A stretch of 64,000 bases of DNA, taken from Micromonospora sp. NBC_01813. Lineage in GTDB: Bacteria; Actinomycetota; Actinomycetes; Mycobacteriales; Micromonosporaceae. Position 1 is the first letter of the stretch. Each line of letters opens with the position of its first letter. Shown here piece after piece: positions 8,666-16,465 of this stretch. Below the pieces are notes generated by a model. That model was not told the DNA's origin. It worked only from the letters and a program-made list of their open reading frames with translations, and searched no databases. The translations under genes were made by a program, and so were the position numbers. The stretch lies in NCBI RefSeq assembly GCF_035917335.1, contig NZ_CP109067.1:1614501-1678500 (forward strand). Reading direction: 5' to 3'.

Positions 8666-9430
8666 TCACTGCGCCCCGATGCGCTCCTCCAGTCGCGTCA
8701 GCCGCTGGGTGATCGGCTGGAGCTCACGGCGGATCAGCGCCGCCACCGCGGCCACCGGATCGACTCCGGTCGGTGCGGCGGCACCCCCTGCGCCCGGCGA
8801 GGTCGCCGACTGGGCGCGTAGGTGCACGTACCCGGCCAGGGCTGCGGCAACTGCCCGGCGGGTCGCCTTCAGCTCGACTCCCAGCCCGCGTAGCACCTGG
8901 CCGGCGACGCCGTCCGGCTCGGCGATCAGGCCGAGCAGCAGGTGCTCACAGCCGACGTAGTTGTGCCCGAACGCCGTCGCCTCGGTGACCGCGAGCTCGA
9001 GGGCGTTCGCGCCGGTGCCGCTGAACCGCATCGTCACATCGGTCGGCCCGGCGGGCTCCGGCGCCGACGCGGCGAGCGCGGCCGCGACCTGCGCCGGCGG
9101 CACCTCCACGGCCTGCAGGACCCGCAGTCCGAGATTGTCACCCTCGTCGAGCATCGCTGCCAGCAGGTGACCGGTGTCGACCTGCGATGTGTCGGCGGAC
9201 TGTGCCTGTGCGCGGGCCCGCAGCAGCACGTCGCGGGTCCGGGCGGTCAGGTGGGGCAGCCGGGCCGCCAACTGATCGGCGTCCAGATCGGCCAGCGTGG
9301 TGTCGCGGATCGCGGTGATCCGGCGGACGGCCTGCTCCAGTGCGCGCTGGCAGACCGCCGACACCGGCACGCCGGTGTCGCGGACCGCGTCGGCGAGGTC
9401 GTCGGGCAGATAGACATTGATCTTGGGCAT
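8666..9430 (-). CDS. Ribbon-helix-helix / double Clp-N domain fusion protein
   Basis: A 254-residue protein. Residues 1-45 (PKINVYLPDDLADAVRDTGV, SAVCQRALEQAV) look like a CopG/Arc-type ribbon-helix-helix DNA-binding domain. Residues ~60-205 contain two Clp-N repeats, as in the N-domains of ClpA/ClpC (second repeat: FGHNYVGCEHLLLGLIAE). A short tail ends in a possible coiled coil. There is no AAA ATPase domain. AGGAGG precedes the GTG-ATG pair, and the ATG at 9430 is taken as start. The combination suggests a DNA-binding regulator that senses or docks Clp substrates or adaptors (inference). A dyad lies just upstream. Confidence 0.75.
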   Translation of the reverse strand: MPKINVYLPDDLADAVRDTGVPVSAVCQRALEQAVRRITAIRDTTLADLDADQLAARLPHLTARTRDVLLRARAQAQSADTSQVDTGHLLAAMLDEGDNLGLRVLQAVEVPPAQVAAALAASAPEPAGPTDVTMRFSGTGANALELAVTEATAFGHNYVGCEHLLLGLIAEPDGVAGQVLRGLGVELKATRRAVAAALAGYVHLRAQSATSPGAGGAAAPTGVDPVAAVAALIRRELQPITQRLTRLEERIGAQ

Positions 9431-9472
9431 CACGGTCGCCTCCTCTGTGGCAGGAAGACCACCGTAACACTC

Positions 9473-9504
9473 ATAACCCCACCGTGGTTATATAGTGGGG
9501 TTAT
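9473..9504. promoter_or_regulatory. Inverted repeat, possible operator of the RHH/Clp-N gene
   Basis: A perfect 10-bp inverted repeat, ATAACCCCAC (9473-9482) and GTGGGGTTAT (9495-9504), with a 12-bp spacer, 43 bp upstream of the RHH/Clp-N start. It overlaps TATA-rich, promoter-like sequence in an otherwise GC-rich region. Autoregulation by the adjacent ribbon-helix-helix domain is a natural hypothesis. Confidence 0.5.
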
Positions 9505-9600
9505 GGATTCTCCCGCGTGTCGGCGTGATCTCACATGGTCTGCCGGAACGCCCGCGTCCGCGTACTAGGCCGTCGCCGTAGACGCAGGACGTCGGCGACA

Positions 9601-10638
9601 ATGGCGGACGTGTCGTCGTCACCACCGGAGCGGGCCCTGCGGTACGTGGCGGCCCGCTGCGTCGGCCCCGCGCTGGACCCGACCCTGCCGGTCACCCTGA
9701 ACTTCCACCCCGACCGGCAGGTGGGCGGACGGACGGTGATCGAGGCGCTCGCCGACGACGGCCGATACCTGTCCCAGTTCGCCACCGCGATCAGCAACGG
9801 CGGCCTCACCGCCCACCCCGGCGGGGACCGCTGGCGCTGGGAGAGCCGCATGTTCGGCGGCGCCTACGACGACGCGGACCCGCACGAGCGACCGGTGTAC
9901 GGCGCTCTCGACCATCGGCGTCGCCCCGGTGGCGGCGCAGCCCGGTTCGGGTCGAGCTATCTGCTGCTGACCGACGCCACACTGGCCCGGTGCACGTTCT
10001 GCTACCCCGACAGCGTCTTCGCGCCGACGTCGTTCGGCGTCGCCGCCACCTGCGACCTGACCGACCTGGCCGACGCAGACACCCCCGCCGATCCACTCGA
10101 CCACTACGTCGAGGCACACGTGCACGGGCCGGTCCGGCTCGACCGCGACGTCACCGCGCTGGTGCTCGACGCGTCCTACCGGGGCAGCCCGGTCGAGACC
10201 GCCAGCCGGCGGCTGCCCTGCCCGGTGCGGTGGCATCCGGGCTTCCGACTCGACGTGGCCGACCTGCGCCGCAACGCTGCCTACCGGGGCCCCCGCTACG
10301 CCGAACTCGGTGCCCGCATCGCCGTCCACGGCCGGCTCACCCCACGGATCATCGGCGACGCCGCCCGGACCGGCCGGCACGACCCGCAGGACCTCAAACG
10401 CGTCTGGCACTACCTGGCACGGTTCGGCCCACCGGCGTCGGACAGCAACTCAGCGAGGTCGGCAGGCCTGCACGAGCACCCGACGCGAGTGCGCCACGAA
10501 GACTCCGTCCGCGGCGATCCGCCGGTGCAGCGCCGCCAACCGGTCCCGGAACCGTTCGACGGTGAACCCGGGCACCGTCCAGACCACCTTGCGCAAGAAC
10601 ACGACCACCGCGGCGATGTCGAAGAACTCCATCCGTAG
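9601..10638 (+). CDS. DUF3626 domain-containing protein
   Basis: The region up to about residue 275 matches the DUF3626 family. It begins with a conserved RALRYVAAR segment and NFHPDRQ, continues through ARFGSSYLLL and ends at KRVWHYLARFG. Its biochemical function is unknown. ATG 9601 is chosen from the family's usual N-terminus. After codon ~280 the frame runs on for another ~65 low-quality residues and ends at 10638. This tail is entirely antisense to the convergent methyltransferase gene, so a normal stop near 10440 appears to have been lost. Confidence 0.75.
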   Translation: MADVSSSPPERALRYVAARCVGPALDPTLPVTLNFHPDRQVGGRTVIEALADDGRYLSQFATAISNGGLTAHPGGDRWRWESRMFGGAYDDADPHERPVYGALDHRRRPGGGAARFGSSYLLLTDATLARCTFCYPDSVFAPTSFGVAATCDLTDLADADTPADPLDHYVEAHVHGPVRLDRDVTALVLDASYRGSPVETASRRLPCPVRWHPGFRLDVADLRRNAAYRGPRYAELGARIAVHGRLTPRIIGDAARTGRHDPQDLKRVWHYLARFGPPASDSNSARSAGLHEHPTRVRHEDSVRGDPPVQRRQPVPEPFDGEPGHRPDHLAQEHDHRGDVEELHP

Positions 10639-11208
10639 CGTGGCGGACCGCAGGTCGACGACCCGCAGCCCGGCGTCGGTCGCCGCCGCACGGATCCACT
10701 CTGGTCGCTGATCGTCGCGAACCGGCTGCGGACCGGTCAGGAAGTCCCGCAGCTCACCCACCGAATCCGGGCCGATCTGCTGAGACAGGTACGTGCCGCC
10801 GGGCGCCAGCACCCGCGCCACCTCCGGCCAGCGCACCACGGTCGGATGCCGGCTGGTCACCAGGTCGAAACAGTCGTCGACGAACGGCAGGTCGGCGTCC
10901 TCGGCGCTACGGAGCACCCGGCCGCCGAGCGGGGCGAGTCGGCGAGCCGCCAGCGCCGCGTTCGGCGGCCAGCCCTCGGTCGCCACCAGCAACGGCGGCG
11001 CTGACGCGATACCGGCCAGCACCTCGCCGCCGCCGGTCTGCAGATCCACCGCCCGCCGCGCGCCGGCCATCTGACGGCCCAGCAGGTCCGCGTATCCCCA
11101 GGGTGGCCGCTGCTCGGTGGCCCGGCCGGTGAACCAGGAGAAGTCCCAACCCTCCACCGGTACGGCCGACCCCTCGGCGATCAGCTCGTCGAACGTCCTC
11201 ATCGACAT
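10450..11208 (-). CDS. Class I SAM-dependent methyltransferase
   Basis: A 252-residue protein. After an N-terminal segment (MRTFDELIAEG) come motif I (VDLQTGGGEVLAG near residue 65), an acidic motif in DADLPFVDDCFDLVTSRH (~115) and a post-motif VLAPGGTYLSQQ. This matches class I (UbiE/Methyltransf_11-like) small-molecule methyltransferases. The substrate is unknown. The longer frame upstream was trimmed to the ATG at 11208. Its 3' end overlaps the extended tail of the convergent DUF3626 gene by 189 bp. Confidence 0.85.
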   Translation of the reverse strand: MSMRTFDELIAEGSAVPVEGWDFSWFTGRATEQRPPWGYADLLGRQMAGARRAVDLQTGGGEVLAGIASAPPLLVATEGWPPNAALAARRLAPLGGRVLRSAEDADLPFVDDCFDLVTSRHPTVVRWPEVARVLAPGGTYLSQQIGPDSVGELRDFLTGPQPVRDDQRPEWIRAAATDAGLRVVDLRSATLRMEFFDIAAVVVFLRKVVWTVPGFTVERFRDRLAALHRRIAADGVFVAHSRRVLVQACRPR

Positions 11209-11320
11209 TGCGTGATCCTGCGTCTGTCCGCCACGGCTCGGCAACCGACTTACCGGCCGTGGCGGTGGCGCGAGCCGTCAGCTCCCGGTCGGCGGACTGC
11301 TCATCGCTACCGCGAGGACG

Positions 11321-11758
11321 TCATGCGTGCTCTTCCAGATATGCCCGCACCTTGTCCAACAGGGCTGGATTCTCCTCGACCGCCCACGTCACCAGGTTGC
11401 AGCGGTGACAGAGCAACCGCCGGACGACGCCGCTGCGGTGGTTGCGGTCCACGGCCAGGCGCCGCGGTGCCCCACCCCGTCCACGTGCGGTCTCCTGCTG
11501 ACCGCAGATCGCGCACCGCCCCTGCTGCTCGACCAGCATCTGCTCGTACTGCGCGGACGTGAGGTCGTACTTCTCGCGCAGGACCTGCGCGTGCGAGACG
11601 CGGTCGCCGTCCTTGACCGCGTAGCGCGCGCGCTTGTGCGTCTGGATGCAGGCCTTGCACGGCCGGCGGGGCAACGTCGAGTGCAGCTGGTCGTAGAAGG
11701 CGTTGCGCGGCTTCGTCTCCCCGCACTTTCGGCAGAGCACCTGGTCGTCACCCACCAC
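11321..11758 (-). CDS. HNH / recombination endonuclease VII-like nuclease
   Basis: A 145-residue protein. An N-terminal CxxC...CxxC zinc ribbon (CRKCGETK and CKACIQTHKR) is followed by an endonuclease VII-type HNH core: CAICGQ, then AVDRNHRSGVVR with the catalytic Asp-His, and LLCHRCNLV. Enzymes of this family nick or cut branched or duplex DNA and are common in phages and mobile DNA. Translation most likely starts at GTG 11756-11758, inside a dyad. The gene is isolated, with A+T-richer DNA upstream, so horizontal origin is plausible. Confidence 0.82.
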   Translation of the reverse strand: MVGDDQVLCRKCGETKPRNAFYDQLHSTLPRRPCKACIQTHKRARYAVKDGDRVSHAQVLREKYDLTSAQYEQMLVEQQGRCAICGQQETARGRGGAPRRLAVDRNHRSGVVRRLLCHRCNLVTWAVEENPALLDKVRAYLEEHA

Positions 11759-11785
11759 TACACCATACAGCTAGTGTGGTGTAGT
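11757..11785. promoter_or_regulatory. Inverted repeat overlapping the HNH nuclease start
   Basis: A perfect 9-bp inverted repeat, ACTACACCA (11757-11765) and TGGTGTAGT (11777-11785), with an 11-bp spacer. It overlaps the first codon of the minus-strand nuclease gene. It may be an operator over a leaderless promoter or a hairpin that hides the start codon. Confidence 0.45.
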
Positions 11786-11922
11786 CACATAACTGTCATT
11801 ATGGTGTTCGGCCTTGGGCGGGTCGCCCAGTCCGAATATTTATCGGATTGCCTTTAACGGTAATCTGGTAATGGCTTCCTGCGGGGATTGCAGGAGGTCG
11901 CTGGCGCGCTGTGCCCGCCTCG

Positions 11923-11928
11923 TACCAT
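11923..11928 (+). promoter_or_regulatory. -10 element (TACCAT) for a leaderless ATP-grasp mRNA
   Basis: TACCAT lies 7 nt before GTG 11936, the distance expected if transcription starts at the start codon itself. No Shine-Dalgarno sequence is placed for this codon. Confidence 0.4.
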
Positions 11929-11935
11929 CAGGGTC

Positions 11936-12796
11936 GTGATCACTCGGCTGGCGTGGGTTTCCGCTCGGGATGCTCGTGGACACGACGAGGACGAACCTCT
12001 GGCCGTGCCCGCGCTGCAGCGCGCCGGAATCGCCGTCGATGTGGTCGTGTGGGACGACCCCGCGGTGCGGTGGGCCGACTACGACCGGGCCGTTCTGCGT
12101 TCGACCTGGGACTACCCACAGCGGCTCGGACAGTTCCTGACCTGGCTGGAGACCGTGGAACAGGTGACGGATCTCCGCAACCCGTCACCGATGCTGCGGT
12201 GGAACCTGGACAAGCGCTACCTCGCCGACCTCGACCGGGCCGGCGTACCCGTCACGGAAACCACGTTCGTGGAGCCAGGACACCGTCCACACTTTCCCGC
12301 CGGGAACTTCGTGGTGAAGCCGGCGGTCGGCGCGGGAAGCCGCGGCGTTGCCTCGTACGGGCCGACCCAGCACGACGTGGCGCGCGTGCACGTGCGGAGA
12401 TTGCAGGAGGCCGGTGTCAGCGTGCTGATCCAGCCACTACTGAGCTCGGTGGCCATCGACGGGGAATGGCCCCTCGTCTTCTTCGCCGGCCGGTACAGCC
12501 ACGCCGCCAACAAACGGGTGGTGCTGCCCCGCGCCGGCACGATCGACGACCTGTTCGCGGCTGAGACCAACGCGCCGCATGTCGCCGACGCCGAGCAGAT
12601 CGCAGTCGCCCAGCAGGCCATCGACGTCGTGACGGTCCGGTTCGGTGTTCCGCTCTACGCCCGTGTCGATCTCGTACGCGACGACGAGGGTCTGCCACGC
12701 GTCCTGGAGTTGGAACTGGTGGAGCCCTCCCTGTTCTTACCGCAGGCGTCGCCGGACGCTCTCGGACACTTCGTCGCTGCCCTGCGCGCCGGGTGA
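11936..12796 (+). CDS. ATP-grasp domain-containing protein
   Basis: A 286-residue protein resembling RimK/glutathione-synthetase-like ATP-grasp ligases. The N-terminal domain contains DYDRAVLRSTWDYPQR. The central fold begins at NFVVKPAVGAGSRGV, where the ATP-binding Lys sits. The C-terminal metal/ATP site is YARVDLVRDDEG followed by VLELELVEPSLFL. Such enzymes join a carboxylate to an amine through an acylphosphate. The substrates are not evident, and no peptide substrate gene is adjacent. The GTG 11936 start is preferred over earlier in-frame codons because it matches the family's N-terminus and lies just behind a -10 box. Confidence 0.85.
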   Translation: MITRLAWVSARDARGHDEDEPLAVPALQRAGIAVDVVVWDDPAVRWADYDRAVLRSTWDYPQRLGQFLTWLETVEQVTDLRNPSPMLRWNLDKRYLADLDRAGVPVTETTFVEPGHRPHFPAGNFVVKPAVGAGSRGVASYGPTQHDVARVHVRRLQEAGVSVLIQPLLSSVAIDGEWPLVFFAGRYSHAANKRVVLPRAGTIDDLFAAETNAPHVADAEQIAVAQQAIDVVTVRFGVPLYARVDLVRDDEGLPRVLELELVEPSLFLPQASPDALGHFVAALRAG

Positions 12797-12824
12797 CGCC
12801 GCACCAGGGCACGGCCGCTCCCAC

Positions 12825-12830
12825 TACCCT
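12825..12830 (+). promoter_or_regulatory. -10 element (TACCCT) for a leaderless Nudix mRNA
   Basis: TACCCT ends 6 nt before ATG 12837. There is no obvious ribosome-binding site, so a leaderless transcript is likely. Confidence 0.4.
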
Positions 12831-12836
12831 CACTTC

Positions 12837-13262
12837 ATGCCGTCGATCCGTACGCTCGCTCTGGCCACGCCGCGACGCGGAGCGGATCTCCTCGTCTTCG
12901 AAGGCCACGACCCGACAAACGGCCAGCCCTTCTACCGCCCGCTGGGCGGGGGCATCGAATTCGGCGAGACCGCCGAGACTGCCGTACGTCGCGAACTCCG
13001 TGAGGAGCTCGCCGTCGACCTTCTCGACGTACGGCAGCTCGCAGTGTTGGAGAACATCTTCCACGGGTCCGGCCACGCCGGCCACGAGATCGTCTTCGTC
13101 TTCGACTGTCGGCTCGGCGACCAGTCGCTCTACGACCGGGACCTGGTGGGCGAGATTCTCGATGACGCGGGCACGAGGGTGATGTGGCGACCGATGAGCA
13201 GCTTCGATGCTCAAGGTCCGCTGTATCCGGTCGGCCTCGCCGACCTTCTCCGCGCCGGCTGA
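12837..13262 (+). CDS. Nudix hydrolase
   Basis: A 141-residue single-domain protein. The Nudix box is complete near residue 40: GGGIEFGETAETAVRRELRE plus the following E-L, matching Gx5Ex7REUxEExGU with the metal-binding glutamates present. Nudix enzymes hydrolyse nucleoside diphosphates linked to another group. The substrate of this one is not predictable. It lies 40 bp after the ATP-grasp gene but appears to have its own promoter. Confidence 0.9.
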   Translation: MPSIRTLALATPRRGADLLVFEGHDPTNGQPFYRPLGGGIEFGETAETAVRRELREELAVDLLDVRQLAVLENIFHGSGHAGHEIVFVFDCRLGDQSLYDRDLVGEILDDAGTRVMWRPMSSFDAQGPLYPVGLADLLRAG

Positions 13263-13324
13263 GCAGCCTCTCGCTCGGATTGACCTCTTGACCTCAACCC
13301 TTCTTCAACTACGACGATCCCGGT

Positions 13325-13804
13325 ATGACTACGCACGACGTCTGGCTCGCCGAACTGCAGCAGCGCTCCTTCGATCAGGCTGGTGCCGCAACGACATCGT
13401 CGCTCTCGGAAGAGAACCGGATGACCGGAGCTCAACTGGCAGGTCTGCTCCGGCCGGGCGTATACGGCGTGTTGGCCACCACGAGGGCTGATGGCCGTCC
13501 ACACGCCGCCCCGACCAGCCTGGTCCTGTACGAGCGGGCCGCCTGGTTTCCGACGGTCACCGGCGCGGTTCGCCTGGCCAACCTCGCCGTGCACCCGTGG
13601 ACGTCACTGGTCGTCATGCAGGGCGGCGGTTCGGACCACGCGATGGTGATGCTGGAAGGGCCCGCCGAGGTCGTGGACCCGGCGGCGGACGACGGGGCCG
13701 GCGCTGCGCAGCAGTACGGCCGGACGTTGCCCTGGGCCACGACCTGGATTCGGATGACGCCGCGGAAGATCTTCAGCTACGCCGCCGACAGCGCCCGGCG
13801 GTGA
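13325..13804 (+). CDS. Pyridoxamine 5'-phosphate oxidase-fold (PPOX) family protein
   Basis: A 159-residue protein with the split beta-barrel typical of FMN- or F420-binding PPOX proteins: GVYGVLATTRADGRPHAAPT (residues ~45-65), a middle strand with VMLEGPAEVVD and the C-terminal TTWIRMTPRKIFSY. The family includes F420-dependent reductases and heme-binding proteins, and the cofactor cannot be decided here. TTGACC and TACGAC (13288-13293, 13310-13315) could form its promoter. Confidence 0.75.
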   Translation: MTTHDVWLAELQQRSFDQAGAATTSSLSEENRMTGAQLAGLLRPGVYGVLATTRADGRPHAAPTSLVLYERAAWFPTVTGAVRLANLAVHPWTSLVVMQGGGSDHAMVMLEGPAEVVDPAADDGAGAAQQYGRTLPWATTWIRMTPRKIFSYAADSARR

Positions 13805-13898
13805 CCTCGGGGCATGCGAGGCGTTGCTGCCCCTGGGTCAGGCGGACCTCGGCCAGCAGCCGGTCGGTGGCGGGCTGCGCGATACCGAGGACCAACCA

Positions 13899-14495
13899 TC
13901 ACCTACCCGCGGTCTGATCACCAGGGAGATCCCGTACCACGCGCGCCGGGTTTCCGGTGGCCAGCACCCCCGCCGGCAGATCCCGGATCACGACCGAACC
14001 CGCACCAACCACGGTGTTCGTGCCGATCTCGACCCCCGGCAGCACGATCACCCCGCTGCCCAGCCACGCGTTGTCACCGATCCTGATCGGTTCGGCGGAC
14101 TCCCACTTGTCCCGGCGGGCATCCGCCGGCAACGGATGCATCGGCGTCAACAACTGCACATTGCTGCCGATCTGCACATCATCCCCGATGGTGATCGCGG
14201 CCACGTCCAACGCCACCAGGCCGAAGTTGACGAACGTCCGGGAGCCGATGCTGATGTGGCGGCCGTAGTCGACGCGCAGCGGAGGCCGGATATCGGTACC
14301 TTCGCCGACATCGGCGAGCAGCTCGACGAGCAGGGCCCGGCGCCGCTCGCCGTCGCGCGCCGAGGTCCGGTTGTACGCCTCGGTCAGATCCATCGCCCGC
14401 AGAGAGAGTTCGACCAGCTCCGGGTCGTCGGCACGGTACAGGTCACCGGCCGCCATCCGTACCAACATCGACCGCGTATCACCGCGAGAGTCCAC
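13899..14495 (-). CDS. Maltose/galactoside O-acetyltransferase family protein
   Basis: A 198-residue protein. An N-terminal Mac domain (MAAGDLYRADDPELVEL) is followed by hexapeptide repeats forming a left-handed beta helix, including ITIGDDVQIGSNVQLLTPMH with the catalytic His, and IGDNAWLGSGVIVLPGVEIG. This is the architecture of LacA/Maa enzymes, which transfer acetyl groups from acetyl-CoA to sugar hydroxyls. Translation may start at an internal Met (residue 10 or 14) rather than the first. It is convergent with the PPOX gene. Confidence 0.88.
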   Translation of the reverse strand: MDSRGDTRSMLVRMAAGDLYRADDPELVELSLRAMDLTEAYNRTSARDGERRRALLVELLADVGEGTDIRPPLRVDYGRHISIGSRTFVNFGLVALDVAAITIGDDVQIGSNVQLLTPMHPLPADARRDKWESAEPIRIGDNAWLGSGVIVLPGVEIGTNTVVGAGSVVIRDLPAGVLATGNPARVVRDLPGDQTAGR

Positions 14496-14596
14496 CAGCC
14501 GACCGTACGCGGCGCAGACCGGTCACGACCGCGGAAGCGGCCACCTGCTCCGTCGGAAGATCGCGCACCTCGTCGGGCAGGCCCTGCACCGACCAC

Positions 14597-14602
14597 TACA
14601 CT
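14597..14602 (+). promoter_or_regulatory. -10 element (TACACT) before the coiled-coil protein gene
   Basis: TACACT lies 9 nt before ATG 14612 with no visible ribosome site, consistent with a leaderless or nearly leaderless mRNA. Confidence 0.35.
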
Positions 14603-14611
14603 TTCGCGGCG

Positions 14612-15760
14612 ATGGACACCCCGCCGCTTCCGGCCCCCGACCACACGACCCGGCCCTGCGCACACTGCGGCACACCGGTGCCGCAGCGGGCCGCCGCCGG
14701 CCGGCCCTTCCGCTACTGCCGGGACAACGACGGCGCCTGCCAGCGGGCGTCGCGCGCCAACCGGATGCGCCGACGCGACGCACCCGGTCTCGCCGGGCAG
14801 GTCGCCCGAAGCTGGGAACTCGTCGACCGGCTCGACCAGATGGTCGGCACCCTCGCTGAGACGCTGCACGCCGAACTCTCCCCCGCCGGCGTGGAACGCA
14901 GCATCGCCGAGGTCCGGGCCGAAGCCGCGACCACCCTCGCCGGCGCCCAGGCTGAACGCGACGAGGCCCGCCAGGCCGCCGACACCGCCACGGACGCCGC
15001 CGCCCGCGCCCACCAGGCTGCTTCGGCGGCCGCCGCCGAGGCAGCGGCCGCCGAGGCACGGGCGGACGCCGCTGCCTCGGCCGCATCGGCAGCCCGACGT
15101 CAGGCCGACGCGGCGCAGGCCGGACAGGTCGCCGCCGACCAGCGCGCCGGCACCGCCGACGCGCTGCGGCAGCAGGCCGAAACGGATCGCGACACCGCCC
15201 GCGCCGAACTGGAGACAGCGCGAACGCGACGCGACGAGGACCGCCGGACGATCGACGATCTGACCCGCGACATCGCCGCCGCCCGGGTAGCCGTCACCGA
15301 TGCCACCTCCGCCGCGAAGGCCGCCGACGCGGTACGTGAACAGGCCGAGCAACAGCGGCGCCTCGCACAGACCCGGGCCGACCAGGCGGCCGCCGACGCC
15401 GACGCCGCACACGGCCAGGCCGACGCGCTCCGCGACGAACTGCAGCGCATCAGGGCCGACGCCGAGCAGTCGCAGCGGTACGCCGAGGCGGCCCAGCGCG
15501 ACGCCGACACCGCCCGCGCCGACACCGTCCAGGCCCGGGCGGACGCCGACGCGGCGACCCGGCGGGCCGACCAGTGCCAGGCCAGGATCGACGAACTGAC
15601 CGCCGCGCTCGACACCGTCCGTGCCGAACGCGACGCCGCCCTGACCCGTACCGCCGAACTGTCCCGCCAGGTCGGCGACCTCGCCACCGCCGTCGCCGCG
15701 CTCAGCAGCGGCGCCGGCACGCACTACCCGCCCGGCTCGACCGCCCCGGCCCGACAGTGA
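14612..15760 (+). CDS. Zinc-finger, alanine-rich long coiled-coil protein of unknown function
   Basis: A 382-residue soluble protein. Cys16, Cys19, Cys36 and Cys43 (CAHCGTPVP, YCRDNDGAC) form a putative zinc finger followed by a basic stretch (ASRANRMRRRDA). Residues ~85-360 are a nearly unbroken heptad-rich helix dominated by Ala, Asp, Arg and Gln. There is no signal peptide or membrane segment. The layout resembles DNA-associated scaffold proteins such as KfrA-type proteins (N-terminal binding domain plus coiled-coil rod), but no homology is claimed. The function is unknown. Confidence 0.7.
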   Translation: MDTPPLPAPDHTTRPCAHCGTPVPQRAAAGRPFRYCRDNDGACQRASRANRMRRRDAPGLAGQVARSWELVDRLDQMVGTLAETLHAELSPAGVERSIAEVRAEAATTLAGAQAERDEARQAADTATDAAARAHQAASAAAAEAAAAEARADAAASAASAARRQADAAQAGQVAADQRAGTADALRQQAETDRDTARAELETARTRRDEDRRTIDDLTRDIAAARVAVTDATSAAKAADAVREQAEQQRRLAQTRADQAAADADAAHGQADALRDELQRIRADAEQSQRYAEAAQRDADTARADTVQARADADAATRRADQCQARIDELTAALDTVRAERDAALTRTAELSRQVGDLATAVAALSSGAGTHYPPGSTAPARQ

Positions 15761-15931
15761 CCTACATCGCATCCGCCCGGTCACCGGTGTGCCAAACTTC
15801 GTTAACACGACGTTTCATCGAGACGACAGTGTCAGCACCGTCAGGTGCCACGGCATCAGCGGGCGTCGGCCGGATACGCTCGCATACGTCCAGCCCTGGC
15901 GCGCTGTCGCCGGGCAGCGCCAACCGAGCGC

Positions 15932-15959
15932 GGGAATCGACCACCCCGCACCCATCGTT
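15932..15959 (+). promoter_or_regulatory. Sigma-R-type promoter of rbpA
   Basis: GGGAAT (15932-15937) and GTT (15957-15959) are separated by 19 bp, matching the GGGAAT-N18/19-GTT consensus of the thiol-oxidative-stress sigma factor SigR (SigH in mycobacteria). It lies ~40 bp upstream of rbpA, which is a known SigR target in Streptomyces. The rest of the 240-bp gap between 15761 and 16000 shows nothing else. Confidence 0.65.
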
Positions 15960-16000
15960 ACACCTGAAGACCAGCACCACGACCGAGGGGAAAGCCGATC

Positions 16001-16342
16001 ATGGGCGAGCGCATGCTGCGCGGAAGCCGTCTGGGAGCAGTCAGCTACGAGTCCGACCGCAACACGGAGCTCGCGCCGCGCCAGACCCGCGAGTACCTCT
16101 GCGCCAAGGGCCACCAGTTCGAGGTCCCGTTCGCCGTCGACGCTGAGGTCCCGGTGACCTGGGAATGCAAGTTCGACGGCAGCGTCGCGCGGCTGGTCGA
16201 CGGCAGCGAACCAGAGCAGAAGAAGGCGAAACCTCCGCGCACCCACTGGGACATGCTGCTGGAGCGGCGGTCCATCGCCGAACTTGAGGACATCCTCGCC
16301 GAGCGTCTGCAGGAGGTCCGCAACCGGCGCGGCGGAGTCTGA
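16001..16342 (+). CDS. rbpA: RNA polymerase-binding protein RbpA
   Basis: A 113-residue protein matching RbpA over its full length. It has an N-terminal tail (MLRGSRLGAVSYESDR), a central core with CAKGHQFEVPFA and VTWECKFDG (zinc-site region), a basic linker (EQKKAKPPRTHWDML) and a C-terminal sigma-interaction helix (RRSIAELEDILAERLQEV). RbpA binds RNA polymerase and group 1/2 sigma factors and stabilises the open complex in actinobacteria. A GAGGGG ribosome site precedes the ATG. It is transcribed alone and ends at a strong hairpin. Confidence 0.96.
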   Translation: MGERMLRGSRLGAVSYESDRNTELAPRQTREYLCAKGHQFEVPFAVDAEVPVTWECKFDGSVARLVDGSEPEQKKAKPPRTHWDMLLERRSIAELEDILAERLQEVRNRRGGV

Positions 16343-16412
16343 GCCTTTGGCGCCACCACCTGCGGGACCCTGCGCCCAATGGTGACGGCACGCCGACATC
16401 CCGAAAACGGAC

Positions 16413-16450
16413 ACAGGACCCTGACAGCCGCTCGGCTGTCAGGGTCCTGT
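16413..16450. terminator. Bidirectional 17-bp hairpin between rbpA and fxsA
   Basis: A perfect 17-bp inverted repeat (arms 16413-16429 and 16434-16450, loop GCTC) lies between the convergent rbpA and fxsA genes, so it can end transcripts from both sides. Confidence 0.85.
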
Positions 16451-16465
16451 CACGTCTGTGCCGAC

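Noticed and set aside
14384-15808. 474-codon Gly-rich minus-strand frame opposite the coiled-coil gene
   Set aside because: The plus-strand product has a coherent Cys4 finger, heptads and a promoter; the Gly-rich frame is its antisense.
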